The notes: a model not told the origin generated them from the sequence alone. A DNA stretch of 11,757 nucleotides from Pseudomonadota bacterium (GCA_029777935.1 JAKORH010000070.1:1-11757), one strand, 5' to 3'. Shown: positions 1-9,153, counted from the first letter of the stretch. Program-made: numbers and translations.

Positions 1-1367
1 GGCGTGTCGAGGAACGTGATGATCCCGCGCGGCGTCTCGACGTGATAGGCGCCGATGTGCTGCGTGATGCCGCCCGCCTCGCCCGCAGCCACTTTTGTGC
101 GGCGGATGTAGTCGAGCAGCGAAGTCTTGCCGTGGTCGACGTGGCCCATGATCGTGACCACCGGCGGGCGCGGCTCGGCCACCGCTTCGGACGGCGCCGC
201 CACCTCGGTTTCGGCAAGCAACGCCTCGGGCGAGTCGAGCTTCGCGGCGAGCGCGCGGTGGCCCATCTCCTCGACCACGATCATCGCCGTTTCCTGGTCG
301 AGCACCTGGTTGATGGTGACCATCTGTCCCATCTTCATCAATACCTTGATGACCTCGGATGCCTTGACCGCCATCTTGTGCGCCAGGTCGGCCACCGTGA
401 TCGTCTCGGCCACGGAGATGTCGCGCACAATCGGCTCGCTCGGCATCGCCGCCGGTGCGCGCTCCTCTTCGCCGCGCGCGGGGCGCCGGCCCTTGGGCCC
501 GCGCCAGCCACCCGCGCCGCCCACGTCGCCGCGCGTTTTCAGGGCGCGCTTCTTGGCCGCGTCCTCGGACCACGACGAGGCGAGCTTGCCGGACTTGACC
601 TCCTTGACGCCCGGCTTCTTCTCGTCCTTCTTGGCCTCGGCCGGCTTGGCCTCGACCTTGGCGGCCGGCTTGTGCAGCGTGCCTTCGGCGGTCGGCGCCT
701 TCACGACCTTGCGCGGCGCGGCCATCATGCTCTTGATCGCCGCGACCTCTTCCTCGGCCTTGCGGCGCGCGCGCTCCTGCGCGAGCTGCGCGTCCTTGGC
801 GGCCTTGTCCGCCGTGGCCTGTTCGCCCTTCACGCGCTCCAGTTCCGCCTGCGCGCTTGCCTCGCGCGCGCGCGCGGCCTCGAGCTCCTGCTGCTCCTTG
901 CGCTGCGCCTCCAGCACTTCGCGCTGCGCGAGCTCGGCGCGCTCGCGCGCCTCGGCGGTCTGCCGTGCGGCGAGTTCCGCCTGGCGCCGCGCCTCTTCCT
1001 CGCGCTTGCGCAACTCGGCCTCGTCGATCACCGGCGCGGCGGGCGCGGCCGGTTCGGCCTCGGCCTCGTCGCGCTTGACGAAGACGCGCTTCTTGCGCAC
1101 CTCGACCTGGATCGTGCGCGCCTTGCCGGTGGCGTCGGCCTGCTTGATCTCGCTGGTCTGCTTGCGCGTCAGCGTGATCTTGCGCTTCTCGGCCGCCTCG
1201 CCGCCGTGCGCACGGCGCAGCGACTCGAGCAGGCGCGCCTTGTCGTCCTCCGACAGCTCATCGCTCTCGGCGGACTTGTTCACGCCGGCGGCGCGCAGCT
1301 GCTCGAGCAGCATCGGCGGCGGCAGCTTCAGCTCCGCGGCGAACTGGGAGACGGTATTGCTGGCCAT
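1..1367 (-). CDS. infB: Translation initiation factor IF2 (N-terminal part, cut by window edge)
   Basis: GTPase that brings fMet-tRNA to the 30S subunit and promotes subunit joining in the cytoplasm. Only the first 455 codons are present; the gene runs off the left edge. It opens with the small IF2_N fold ([15 protein letters not shown], about residues 1-50), followed by an IF2-associated segment rich in Lys/Arg. A long Ala/Glu/Arg/Lys charged linker (about 95-260, probably helical) comes next, then a second IF2_N domain (about 312-370). The G domain begins with the P-loop GHVDHGKT (408-415), switch I GGITQHIG (432-439), and the start of the G3 region (GIITFLDT, 448-455). The ATG at 1367 is chosen because it gives the canonical N-terminus and has GAGGA a few bases upstream. 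It lies 25 nt after the nusA stop, so it is very likely cotranscribed with rimP-nusA. Family recognition is secure. Confidence 0.98.
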   Translation of the reverse strand, partial: MASNTVSQFAAELKLPPPMLLEQLRAAGVNKSAESDELSEDDKARLLESLRRAHGGEAAEKRKITLTRKQTSEIKQADATGKARTIQVEVRKKRVFVKRDEAEAEPAAPAAPVIDEAELRKREEEARRQAELAARQTAEARERAELAQREVLEAQRKEQQELEAARAREASAQAELERVKGEQATADKAAKDAQLAQERARRKAEEEVAAIKSMMAAPRKVVKAPTAEGTLHKPAAKVEAKPAEAKKDEKKPGVKEVKSGKLASSWSEDAAKKRALKTRGDVGGAGGWRGPKGRRPARGEEERAPAAMPSEPIVRDISVAETITVADLAHKMAVKASEVIKVLMKMGQMVTINQVLDQETAMIVVEEMGHRALAAKLDSPEALLAETEVAAPSEAVAEPRPPVVTIMGHVDHGKTSLLDYIRRTKVAAGEAGGITQHIGAYHVETPRGIITFLDT

Positions 1368-1392
1368 GATGTCCTCTTCGGCTTTTCTCGCT

Positions 1393-2880
1393 TTACGCGA
1401 ACCAGTGGGCGCGCGCCGCCATGATCAGCGTCTTCGCGCGCTCTTCGTCGATGCCGGTCATCTCGGTCAGTTCGTCGACCGCGAGCTCCGCCAGGTCATC
1501 GCGCGTGTGGATGTTGTTGGCAGCAAGCCGCGCCGCCAGTTCGTTGTCCATCCCCTCCAGCTCGAGCAGCGACTTGTCGACCTTCTCCAGGTTCTCCTCG
1601 CGCACGATCGCTTCGGTCAGCAGGGCGTTGCGCGCGCGGTTGCGCAGTTCCTCGACCGTTTCCTCGTCGAAGGCCTCGATCTCGAGCAGCTCGGACACCG
1701 GCACGTAGGCGATCTCCTCCAGCGCGGCGAAGCCCTCGCCGATCAGGATGTTGGCGACCTCCTCGTCGACATCGAGCTTCTCGACGAACATCGCGCGCAC
1801 GCTGGCCTGCTCGGCCTCCTTCTTCTGCGCCGATTCCTCGGCCGTCATGATGTTGATCTGCCAGCCGGTCAGTTCGGAGGCGAGCCGCACGTTCTGGCCG
1901 CTACGGCCGATCGCGATCGCGAGGTTGTCCTCGTCGACGACCACGTCCATCGCGTGCCTTTCCTCGTCGACCAGGATCGAGCTGACGTTGGCCGGGGCCA
2001 GCGCTCCGATCACGAACTGGGCCGGGTCGTCGGACCACAGCACGATGTCGACCCGCTCGCCGGCCAGCTCGTTGGTCACCGCCTGCACGCGCGAGCCGCG
2101 CATGCCGACGCAGGTGCCGATCGGATCGATGCGGCGGTCGTTGGTCCACACGGCGATCTTGGCGCGCACGCCGGGATCGCGCGCGGCCGACTTGATCTGC
2201 AGCAGGCCCTGCTCGATCTCCGGCACCTCGAGTTCGAACAGCTTCTTCAGGAACTCCGGCGACGTGCGCGACAGGATCACCTGCGGGCCGCGCGCCTGGC
2301 GGTCGATCTTGGCCACGAACGCGCGCGCGCGGTCGCCGATGCGCAGGTTTTCCTTCGGGATCATCTCCGACCTGGGCAGCCGCGCCTCGATCTTGCCGGC
2401 CTCGATGATCAGGTCGCCCTTGTCGAGCCGCTTGACCGTGCCGTTGATGATGTCGTCGCCGCGGGCGAGGAACTCGTTCAGCAGCTGCTCGCGCTCGGCA
2501 TCGCGGATCTTCTGCAGGATCGCCTGCTTGGTGTCCTGCGCGAAGCGGCGGCCGAGCGTCTCCTCGCGCTTCGCCAGCGGCTCCTCGATGTACTCGTCGA
2601 TTTCGATGTCGGGGATCTGCTCGCGTGCATCCGACAGGATGACTTGGTGGCCGGGTTCCTGCAGCCCCGCCTCGTCCGGCACGACGAGCCAGCGGCGAAA
2701 CGCTTCATAGTCGCCGGTCTCTCGATCGACCGCGACGCGGATCTCGACGTCTTCCTCGTCGAACAGCTTCTTGGTCGCGCCGGCGAGCGCGGCCTCGAGG
2801 GCGCCGAACACGATGTCGCGCGGCACGTTCTTCTCGCGCGCCAGCACGTCGACCGTCATCAGAATTTCACGTCCATTCAT
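1393..2880 (-). CDS. nusA: Transcription termination/antitermination factor NusA
   Basis: RNA polymerase-associated elongation factor that modulates pausing, intrinsic termination, Rho termination and antitermination. It is 495 aa, the usual proteobacterial length. The N-terminal RNAP-binding domain starts [19 protein letters not shown]. An S1 domain follows (about 137-203, [20 protein letters not shown]). KH1 (GMRGSR at 259-264) and KH2 (GRSGQN at 325-330) follow the S1 domain. Two C-terminal acidic helix-hairpin-helix repeats (about 365-430 and 435-490) end in [13 protein letters not shown] sequence. The start ATG overlaps the rimP stop (ATGA, 4 bp) and has AGGAG six bases upstream, so translation is probably coupled to rimP. 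In E. coli this operon is autoregulated by NusA; a terminator hairpin in the leader here (3430-3455) would allow something similar, which is inference. Confidence 0.98.
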   Translation of the reverse strand: MNGREILMTVDVLAREKNVPRDIVFGALEAALAGATKKLFDEEDVEIRVAVDRETGDYEAFRRWLVVPDEAGLQEPGHQVILSDAREQIPDIEIDEYIEEPLAKREETLGRRFAQDTKQAILQKIRDAEREQLLNEFLARGDDIINGTVKRLDKGDLIIEAGKIEARLPRSEMIPKENLRIGDRARAFVAKIDRQARGPQVILSRTSPEFLKKLFELEVPEIEQGLLQIKSAARDPGVRAKIAVWTNDRRIDPIGTCVGMRGSRVQAVTNELAGERVDIVLWSDDPAQFVIGALAPANVSSILVDEERHAMDVVVDEDNLAIAIGRSGQNVRLASELTGWQINIMTAEESAQKKEAEQASVRAMFVEKLDVDEEVANILIGEGFAALEEIAYVPVSELLEIEAFDEETVEELRNRARNALLTEAIVREENLEKVDKSLLELEGMDNELAARLAANNIHTRDDLAELAVDELTEMTGIDEERAKTLIMAARAHWFA

Positions 2881-3410
2881 CGCCCGCTCCTGAAATCAAA
2901 CTCCGGCACCAGCCGCGCCCGGTCGACGTCGGCCAATGCGAACTGCACCAGTTTCGGCGCCACCGCCGGCTTGGCGGGCGGCTTGCGCTTCGACGGCGAA
3001 CGCGGCTGCGGCGCCTGCGCTTCGCTCACCTGCAGGACCACCTGTTCGTGCCCCTCATCGCCCCGCACTTCGAGCAGCCTGCCGCGCAGACGTTTGCGGC
3101 CGTCGACCGGCACGAGCAAATGGAAACTCGCTTCCGCGCCGATGAAGCGCCGGTAGTCGTTCGCTCGCCGCAGCGGCCGATCCAACCCCGGCGACGACAC
3201 TTCCAGCCGCTCGTAGCCGACCGCTTCGACCGCGAACAGATGCGTCAACTGGTGGCTGACGCGCTCGCAGTCGTCGATGCGGATTCCGCCCGCGGTGTCG
3301 ATCGTCACGCGCAGCAGTCCACCGACGCGCTCGACCTCGACCAGCTCGTACCCCATGCCTTCGGCGGTCCGCTCGACCATCGCAGTCAACTCCGCCGACG
3401 CCTTGCTCAA
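2877..3410 (-). CDS. rimP: Ribosome maturation factor RimP (TTG start proposed)
   Basis: Cytoplasmic protein needed for maturation of the 30S subunit. The core is clear: [20 protein letters not shown], then [19 protein letters not shown], the signature [17 protein letters not shown], and a C-terminal SH3-like domain ending [14 protein letters not shown] Pro/Lys/Arg-rich stretch of about 23 residues ([14 protein letters not shown] and flanks) sits inside the C-terminal domain and is longer than I expect for the family. The frame is open upstream to 3599, but that would read through a transcription terminator and the promoter. I choose the TTG at 3410 because GGAGAG lies six bases upstream and it falls just after the terminator, giving 177 aa. 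The ATG at 3380 (167 aa) is the main alternative and would clip the first helix. Its stop overlaps the nusA start. Confidence 0.9.
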   Translation of the reverse strand: MSKASAELTAMVERTAEGMGYELVEVERVGGLLRVTIDTAGGIRIDDCERVSHQLTHLFAVEAVGYERLEVSSPGLDRPLRRANDYRRFIGAEASFHLLVPVDGRKRLRGRLLEVRGDEGHEQVVLQVSEAQAPQPRSPSKRKPPAKPAVAPKLVQFALADVDRARLVPEFDFRSGR

Positions 3411-3414
3411 TTCG

Positions 3415-3420
3415 CTCTCC
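3415..3420 (-). promoter_or_regulatory. Shine-Dalgarno of rimP, decides TTG start
   Basis: GGAGAG on the minus strand, with GGAG six bases before the in-frame TTG at 3410. No equally good site precedes the TTG at 3389; the ATG at 3380 has a GGAG at about 8-9 nt. This supports TTG-3410 but does not prove it. Confidence 0.55.
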
Positions 3421-3429
3421 AGCCGCGCC

Positions 3430-3455
3430 AAAAAAAAATGGGCGCAAAGCCCATT
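3430..3455 (-). terminator. Intrinsic terminator in the rimP-nusA-infB leader (attenuator candidate)
   Basis: Read on the minus strand: AATGGGC, loop TTTGC, GCCCATT, running into nine T in total (A-run at 3430-3438 on the plus strand). The 7-bp stem and U-tract have the form of a Rho-independent terminator. It lies downstream of the promoter at 3571-3599 and only about 20 nt before the proposed rimP start, so it would end transcripts before the operon. That makes it an attenuator rather than an end-of-gene terminator. NusA is encoded downstream and affects such hairpins; a feedback role is inference. Confidence 0.75.
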
Positions 3456-3570
3456 CCTCCGTTCCAACAGGCCCGCGCGTTCGGCAAGAACCGCGATAAC
3501 CCGGAACCGTCCGCGCTGAGATCGGAGAGCCCACCGGTGCGCGCCGATCAGACTCTGCCGACAGCCTGCA

Positions 3571-3599
3571 ATTATAGGGGCGCGCCGCCTCCGTCTCAA
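3571..3599 (-). promoter_or_regulatory. Sigma70 promoter of rimP-nusA-infB
   Basis: On the minus strand: -35 TTGAGA (3599-3594), a 17-nt spacer, and a perfect -10 TATAAT (3576-3571). It starts just after the rluB stop codon. The predicted start of transcription near 3564 gives a leader of about 150 nt that includes the terminator hairpin at 3430-3455. The hexamers and spacing are clear against the GC-rich background. Confidence 0.75.
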
Positions 3600-3620
3600 G
3601 CGCGCCGCTGGTCAAGGGCC

Positions 3621-4963
3621 TCAGAACCCCCGCGGCTTGCCGCGGCGCGACCGCATCGGCCCCTGCCCGGCCCCGTAGCCCTGACCGAATCCCTGCCCGT
3701 GCCCGCCGCCGAAGCGGCGGCCCGGGTGCGTGCCGGCCGCGATGTAGCTGACCGTGCTCGTCATGGGATCCGGCTGGCGCGGCGGGCCCTGCCGCTGCGG
3801 CTTGTTGCGTCGGTTGCCCTGGCCGCCATGACCCTGCGGACGCGACCGGACCTCGTCGAGCGCAATGCCGAGGTCATGCGTCCACGCCTGCACCCACTCT
3901 GGCGACAGCTCCTGGTAGCGCCCGCGCGTCAGCGTCCGCGGCAGTTGTACCGCACCGAAGCGCGTGCGGATCAGCCGCGTGACCTCCAGCCCCACCGTCT
4001 CGAACATGCGCCGCACCTCGCGGTTGCGACCTTCGGCGATGGTGGTGCGATACCAGCGGTTCGCCCCCTGGCCGCCGGCGTCGTCGATGCGGGCGAAGCG
4101 CGCCGAACCGTCCTCCAGCGGCACGCCCTCAAGCAGGCGCTGGCGCTGCTCGTCAGTCAGCTCACCGAACACGCGCACCGCGTACTCGCGCTCGACCTCA
4201 TAGCGCGGGTGCATCAGCCGGTTGGCCAGTTCGCCGGACGTGGTGAAGATCAGCAACCCCTCGGTGTTGAAGTCCAGGCGCCCGACCGCGATCCAGCGCC
4301 CGCCGGACACCTTGGGCAGATTGTCGAACACCGTGGGACGATGCTCGGGATCGTCCTGCGACACGATCTCGCCCGCAGGCTTGTGATAGAGGAGCACGCG
4401 CGGCGGGCGGCCGGCACTCTTCATCCTCAGTTGCAGCGGCTTGCCGTTCACCCGCACCTGATCGGTCGGCATCACGCGCTGGCCGACATGCGCGGGCTCG
4501 CCGTTGACCGACACGCGACCGGCGATGATCAGCTCTTCCATGTCGCGGCGCGAGCCGATACCGGCGTCGGCCAACACCTTGTGCAGCTTCTCCGACTGCG
4601 CGTTCAGCGCCTGCTTGGTGGCGCGGCGGCCGCGCTCGAGCATTTCGCGCGGCAGCGGAGTGGCCGCCATCGCGTTCATGTTGATGTCGTCGCCCTCGCC
4701 CGCCAGCGGCAGCGGCACGACCGGCGTCTCGGCGCCGGCCCCCTCGGCCGCGGCGGGTACAGCCTCCCCGCGCTGACCGCGGCCGCGACGGCGCCGTCCG
4801 CGCGGACCGCGCCGACGGCGCTCGTCCGACTCGGCGTCCGCCGCGTCGGCGGCCCCTTCGGCTGCGCCCTGCTCCGGCACGGCCGGCGGCGTGTCGCCTG
4901 GCGCCGGGGAATCGTCCGGCGTGTCGGGTTGATCGTGGTCTTCGACTGGACGTATCGCGTGGG

Positions 4964-4967
<4 letters not shown>
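3621..4967 (-). CDS. rluB: 23S rRNA pseudouridine synthase, RluB type (U2605)
   Basis: Converts a uridine in the peptidyl-transferase region of 23S rRNA (U2605 in E. coli numbering) to pseudouridine. It has 448 residues. Residues 1-125 are low complexity: an acidic, Ala/Pro-rich start, then an Arg/Gly tract [15 protein letters not shown] (about 50-64). An S4 RNA-binding domain begins at [21 protein letters not shown] (about 126-146). The RsuA-family catalytic domain carries [11 protein letters not shown] with the catalytic Asp at 232, then [12 protein letters not shown]. The C-terminal tail (about 390-448) is Gly/Arg/Gln-rich and probably disordered. Such basic tails are common in betaproteobacterial RluB. 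The start ATG overlaps the scpB stop (ATGA), so it is translationally coupled; no strong Shine-Dalgarno is seen. RluE/RluF/RsuA relatives are less likely given the length, tails and the scpB neighbour. Confidence 0.95.
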
Positions 4968-5596
<629 letters not shown>

Positions 5597-5964
5597 GCTT
5601 CTGCGTTCAAATGGCTGCAGGTCAACAACGCGATCGCATCGGCGTCGGCCGCGCCTTCGTGCGCCGGCCGATCGGCCCATGCCCGCTATCAAGCACACAC
5701 GCCGGACGATCGGCCCGACGAATCAACATCCGGTAGTTGAGGTCTGGCCGCGCCGCAGGCGCCTGGTGGGGACCTGCCTGCGTTGCGCCGTGACAGACGA
5801 TTCGCAACACGGAACCGTCCGGCGGAAGCTGCCGCGGGTCGCGCCGACTTCACGCGTCACTCGGCGGCAATCGACTGTCGAGCCAGGACGGTCAATTCGA
5901 TGGCTGGGCAGTTTATCACGCAGTCTCGTGCCGGCAAGCGTGAACACGGATGCCGCGGGCGCGC
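5597..5964. other. Divergent intergenic region, no convincing gene
   Basis: About 370 nt between the scpB start and the lexA promoter. Open frames exist on both strands (for example minus 5723-5983 and 5622-5810), but their products are Arg/Pro/Ser-rich with no recognisable motif, have no good ribosome-binding site, and overlap one another. The scpB promoter must lie here. On the minus strand, TTGCCG-16-TAAACT around 5910-5940 is a weak candidate that I would not insist on. No tRNA, repeat or clear terminator is seen. Confidence 0.5.
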
Positions 5965-5998
5965 TTGCATTTTCGGCCAACACTGTATAAATTTCCAG
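5965..5998 (+). promoter_or_regulatory. lexA promoter with SOS (LexA) box
   Basis: CTGTATAAATTTCCAG at 5983-5998 matches the CTGT-N8-ACAG LexA box with one mismatch (CCAG for ACAG) and an AT-rich core. It covers a -10-like TATAAA (5986-5991); a possible -35 TTGCAT is at 5965-5970, with a short 15-nt spacer. The box is 23 nt before the lexA ATG, so LexA would repress its own gene. No second box is seen before imuA or imuB, so this one probably controls the whole lexA-imuAB-dnaE2 set. Confidence 0.8.
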
Positions 5999-6021
5999 TA
6001 CCCGTCCGCACGGAGAAGACG

Positions 6022-6669
6022 ATGGCCGCCGACATCCCCGCAGTCGCTCCGCTCACTGCCCGCCAGAGCGAGATCCTGGAATTCATCCAGCAGGCGCTCA
6101 TCGAGCACGGCGCGCCGCCCACGCGCGAGGAGATCGCGCGCGCGTTCGGCTTCCGCTCGCTGAACGCGGCCGAGCAGCACCTGCAGGCGCTGGCGCGCAA
6201 GGGCCTGATCGAGCTGGTGGCCGGCACGTCGCGCGGCATCCGCGTCAAGGACGCCGTGCACGCGCTGCGCGAGGCGGCCCGGGAATTCGGCCTGCCGCTG
6301 GTGGGCAAGGTGGCCGCCGGCAGCCCGATCCTGGCGCAGGAAAACGTGCTGAAGCATCCGGCGGTCGACCCGCGCCTGTTCAAGCCGCGCGCCGATTACC
6401 TGCTGGAAGTGCGCGGGATGAGCATGCGCGACGCCGGCATCCTCGACGGCGACTGGCTCGCCGTGCACAAGCAGACGCAGGCGCAGTCGGGGCAGATCGT
6501 GGTGGCGCGGCTCGGCGACGACGTCACCGTCAAGCGGCTGAAACTGCGCGGCGCGCGCGCCGAACTGATCGCCGAGAACCCCGACTACAAGCCGATCATC
6601 GTCGATCTGAAGCGCGAACCGCTGACCATCGAAGGCATCGCGGTCGGCGTGATCCGGCCGGCGGTGTAG
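6022..6669 (+). CDS. lexA: SOS response repressor LexA
   Basis: Repressor and self-cleaving protease of the SOS regulon. It has 215 aa. The N-terminal winged helix-turn-helix ([20 protein letters not shown], then [20 protein letters not shown]) is close to the E. coli recognition helix, in line with the CTGT-type box upstream. The cleavage site is VAAGSP (Ala99-Gly100). The catalytic dyad is Ser134 in [10 protein letters not shown] and Lys171 in DVTVKRLK, both present, so it should respond to RecA. The ATG at 6022 has GGAGA upstream (6012-6016). An earlier in-frame ATG at 5950 is rejected because it precedes the promoter and LexA box. imuA follows after 40 nt with no terminator or new box visible, so lexA is likely the first gene of the mutagenesis operon. 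Confidence 0.97.
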   Translation: MAADIPAVAPLTARQSEILEFIQQALIEHGAPPTREEIARAFGFRSLNAAEQHLQALARKGLIELVAGTSRGIRVKDAVHALREAAREFGLPLVGKVAAGSPILAQENVLKHPAVDPRLFKPRADYLLEVRGMSMRDAGILDGDWLAVHKQTQAQSGQIVVARLGDDVTVKRLKLRGARAELIAENPDYKPIIVDLKREPLTIEGIAVGVIRPAV

Positions 6670-6709
6670 CGCGCAGAAACCTTTCCCCGGTTCATTTCTT
6701 CGAGGCGTC

Positions 6710-7498
6710 ATGCGTGCCGCCACGGCCCTTGCTTCCCTTCTGAATTCAGGCGCGGCTCCGATCTGGCAGGCGAGCGAGGTTGCAGCCGATGGAGCGACCG
6801 TTCCCAGCGGCTTCGCCGCGCTCGACGCCGAACTGCCCGGCGGCGGCTGGCCGCAGGGTCAGCTGGTCGAACTGCTGCTCGATGCGCCCGGCGCGGGCGA
6901 ACTGTCGCTGCTCGCGCCGGCGCTGGCGCGCGCCGCGCGCGAGCGCCCCTGCGTGTGGATGCTGCCGTGCGATGCGCCCGGCGCACGCGCCCTGCCCTAC
7001 CCGCCCGCGCTTGCCGAGGCCGGCATCGCGGTCGCGCGCAGCATTTTCGTGCGGCCCGCCACGCCGCGCGAAAGCCTGTGGGCGCTCGAGCAATCGCTGC
7101 GCACCGCGCACCTGGGCGCGCTGGTGGGCTGGCTGCCGGCGTCCTCCGCGCGCGACGGCGATTTCCGTGCCCTGCGACGCCTGCACCTGCTGGCGCAGCG
7201 CAGCCGCGCGCTGGTGTTCCTGCTGCGCCAGACGCGCGCCGCCGCGGCTGCCTCGCCCGCGGCGCTGCGCCTGCAACTCGCGTGCGCCGCCGGCAGGCTG
7301 AACGTCGCGGTACTGAAGCGCCGCGGCTGGCCTCTGCTGGAGCCGCTGGCGCTGCAGATACATCCGGCGCACTGGACCGACGCACGCATCGAGGCACAGA
7401 TGCCGACATCACCGGATGTACCGGAGCGCATCGTCGTCACGGCCGCACCCACGCTGCCGGCGCGCCGGTGGTCGTTGCAGTCGATCTTCAGCCACTGA
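6710..7498 (+). CDS. imuA: SOS mutagenesis protein ImuA (RecA/SulA-like)
   Basis: First component of the ImuA-ImuB-DnaE2 translesion synthesis system. It is 262 aa. It shows the ImuA pattern of a short N-terminus, VPSGFAALDAELPGGGWPQG (about 31-50), and LVELLLDAPGAGELSLLAPA, a degenerate P-loop region without a proper GxxxxGK[ST]. Later come the strand-like AHLGALVGWLPASSARDGDF and the RecA-like segment LLAQRSRALVFLLRQTRAAA. The C-terminus RRWSLQSIFSH is short. In the family, ImuA binds ImuB and RecA; no catalytic role can be read from this sequence. The start has GAGG four bases upstream. Confidence comes from both the sequence pattern and the position between lexA and imuB. Confidence 0.9.
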   Translation: MRAATALASLLNSGAAPIWQASEVAADGATVPSGFAALDAELPGGGWPQGQLVELLLDAPGAGELSLLAPALARAARERPCVWMLPCDAPGARALPYPPALAEAGIAVARSIFVRPATPRESLWALEQSLRTAHLGALVGWLPASSARDGDFRALRRLHLLAQRSRALVFLLRQTRAAAAASPAALRLQLACAAGRLNVAVLKRRGWPLLEPLALQIHPAHWTDARIEAQMPTSPDVPERIVVTAAPTLPARRWSLQSIFSH

Positions 7499-7508
7499 GA
7501 GGTCATCG

Positions 7509-7565
7509 ATGGCAAGCCTCGCGCATCATTTCCTGACCATGGAAGACAAGATCCGGGGCGCATAG
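7509..7565 (+). CDS. Possible small ORF (18 aa) between imuA and imuB
   Basis: ATG-initiated frame encoding MASLAHHFLTMEDKIRGA, ending at TAG. AGAGG lies about seven bases upstream, a better Shine-Dalgarno than the one before imuB. It begins 10 nt after the imuA stop and ends 20 nt before the imuB ATG. It may be a leader peptide that carries ribosomes to imuB, a remnant, or chance. I know of no conserved family for it. Confidence 0.25.
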   Translation: MASLAHHFLTMEDKIRGA

Positions 7566-7585
7566 CCCGATGCGCCGCGACCGGA

Positions 7586-9100
7586 ATGGCAACCTCGCTG
7601 TGGCTCGCGATCGTGCTGCCGGCGCTGCCGCTGCAGCTCGCGGCGCGCACGCTCGATCAGCCGGGACCGGTGGTAATCGTCGAAGGTCCGGCGCAAAGGC
7701 CGCTGATCGCCTTCTGCAATGACGCCGCGCGCGCGGCCGGCATTGCGCCGGGGCTGAAGCTCGCCGCCGCGCAGGCACTGGCGCGCGAACTGATCGCCAT
7801 CGAGCGCAAGCCGGAGGTCGAACGCGATGCGCTGCGTGAACTGGCATGCTGGACTTATCAGTTCAGCGCGCAGATCTCGCTGAAGGACGACGGATTGCTG
7901 CTGGAAACCGGCGCCAGCGAGATGCTTTTCGGCGGCCGCATGCCGTTGCACCGGCACATCGCGCGCGGTCTACGTGAACTCGGCTACGCGGCGGCGTTCG
8001 CACATGCCGCCACGCCGCGCGCGGCTTGGCTGATCGGCAGGGCGCGCTCGCTCGACATCACGGCGCGCGACGCACTGCGGGCGGCACATTTGCACGATGC
8101 GCTGGCGCCGCTGCCGTTGCGCGCGCTCGACTGGGACGAGGGCGCCACGGACACGCTGCACGCGCTCGGGCTGGCAACGGTCGGCGACGTGCTGGCGTTG
8201 CCGCGCGATGCATTCGCCAAGCGCTTCGGCATGCCGCTGCTCGACGACCTGGACCGCGCGCTCGGGCACCAGCCCGACCCGCAGCCGCTGTTCGCACCGC
8301 CCGAATTCTTCGACGCACGGATCGAACTGCCGGCCGACGTGATCGACGCCGGGCAGCTGATGTTCCCCGCGCACCGGCTGCTGCGTTCTCTGGAAGGATT
8401 CCTGCGCGGCCGCGGCGCGGGCACGACCGAGCTCGTGTTCACCGCACGGCACAGTGCACGCCAAAGCGTGCGCCGCGCGCGACCGCTGGCGCCCACGCGG
8501 ATCGCGCTGCAACTGGCCGCGCCCGAGCGCGATGCGGAACGGCTGGCGAAGCTGCTCGCCGAGCGCTTGGCGCGTCTCACGTTGCCCGAGCCCGCGGTCA
8601 CGCTTGCGCTGCGCGTCGAGCAGCTTGCGCCGTTCGTGGCGAGCAACGCGTCGTGGCTGCCGCCGGCGCCCGGGAGCAGGGCAGCGGACTGGTTGCAGCT
8701 CGCCGAAACGCTGCACGCGCGGCTCGGCTCCGAGCGCGTGTTCCAGTTGCAACTCGTCGACGACCATCGCCCGGAGCACGCGTATCGCGTCGTGCCGCTC
8801 GCGGTCGATGCGAACGAGCGCGACGTGCCGATGCAGGCTACGCCGCAGCGACCGCTGCTGCTGATCGAGCAGCCGCAATCGCTCGCCTGCCGCGAGGAGA
8901 CCCCCGACTACCACGGCCCGCTCGCGCTGGTGGCCGGGCCGGAGCGCATCGAGTCCGGCTGGTGGGACATCGGCGCACCGCGCCGGCGCGGCGTGCACCG
9001 CGATTACTTCGTCGCCCGCAACCCGCGCGGGCAGACGTTGTGGGTGTACCGCGAACTGGCCGCGCCGCGCGGCTGGTTCCTGCACGGGTTCTTCGCCTGA
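7586..9100 (+). CDS. imuB: Y-family polymerase-like protein ImuB
   Basis: Catalytically degenerate Y-family homologue that acts as the hub of the mutasome, linking ImuA, DnaE2 and the sliding clamp. It has 504 aa. The N-terminus reads LWLAIVLPALPLQLA where active Y-family enzymes have the DxDxFF metal-binding motif. The DE-type motif is replaced by DGLLLETGASEMLFGG (about 110-125). A helix-hairpin-helix thumb segment follows (LHALGLATVGDVLALPRDAFAKRFG, about 191-215). The C-terminal domain shows the ImuB signature LVDDHRPEHAYR (about 391-402) and ends WVYRELAAPRGWFLHGFFA. The missing acidic residues agree with the known non-catalytic role. The Shine-Dalgarno before the ATG is weak. The gap after imuA is 87 nt. 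A vapBC pair, not dnaE2, follows it. Confidence 0.94.
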   Translation: MATSLWLAIVLPALPLQLAARTLDQPGPVVIVEGPAQRPLIAFCNDAARAAGIAPGLKLAAAQALARELIAIERKPEVERDALRELACWTYQFSAQISLKDDGLLLETGASEMLFGGRMPLHRHIARGLRELGYAAAFAHAATPRAAWLIGRARSLDITARDALRAAHLHDALAPLPLRALDWDEGATDTLHALGLATVGDVLALPRDAFAKRFGMPLLDDLDRALGHQPDPQPLFAPPEFFDARIELPADVIDAGQLMFPAHRLLRSLEGFLRGRGAGTTELVFTARHSARQSVRRARPLAPTRIALQLAAPERDAERLAKLLAERLARLTLPEPAVTLALRVEQLAPFVASNASWLPPAPGSRAADWLQLAETLHARLGSERVFQLQLVDDHRPEHAYRVVPLAVDANERDVPMQATPQRPLLLIEQPQSLACREETPDYHGPLALVAGPERIESGWWDIGAPRRRGVHRDYFVARNPRGQTLWVYRELAAPRGWFLHGFFA

Positions 9101-9116
9101 AACAGCCGCGGAGAGT

Positions 9117-9130
9117 ATGATATATATCAT
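9117..9130. promoter_or_regulatory. AT-rich palindrome, probable vapBC operator/promoter
   Basis: ATGATATATATCAT is a perfect 14-bp palindrome in a GC-rich region, 23 nt before the vapB ATG; a related ATATAC half follows at about 9135-9140. AbrB-type antitoxins commonly bind such palindromes to repress their own operon. TATGAT at 9116-9121 could serve as a -10, but I see no good -35. Function is inferred from position and symmetry. Confidence 0.6.
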
Positions 9131-9153
9131 TGCCATATACCATGGAGGAATCG

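Noticed and set aside
42..3156. Very long forward open frames (460 and 1009 codons) over the infB/nusA/rimP region
   Set aside because: They are antisense to clearly recognised genes. Their products are Arg/Leu/Ser-rich with no motif; long antisense frames are expected in GC-rich coding DNA.
5597..5698. 34-codon N-terminal extension of scpB
   Set aside because: The extension is Arg-rich and unlike ScpB, whereas the ATG at 5596 gives the usual N-terminus.
5622..5983. Small minus-strand ORFs between scpB and lexA
   Set aside because: No motifs, no Shine-Dalgarno, overlapping one another, with composition typical of random frames in GC-rich DNA.
5950..6021. Upstream lexA start giving a 239-aa protein
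   Set aside because: It begins before the LexA box and -10, and the extra residues do not resemble LexA; ATG 6022 has a good Shine-Dalgarno.
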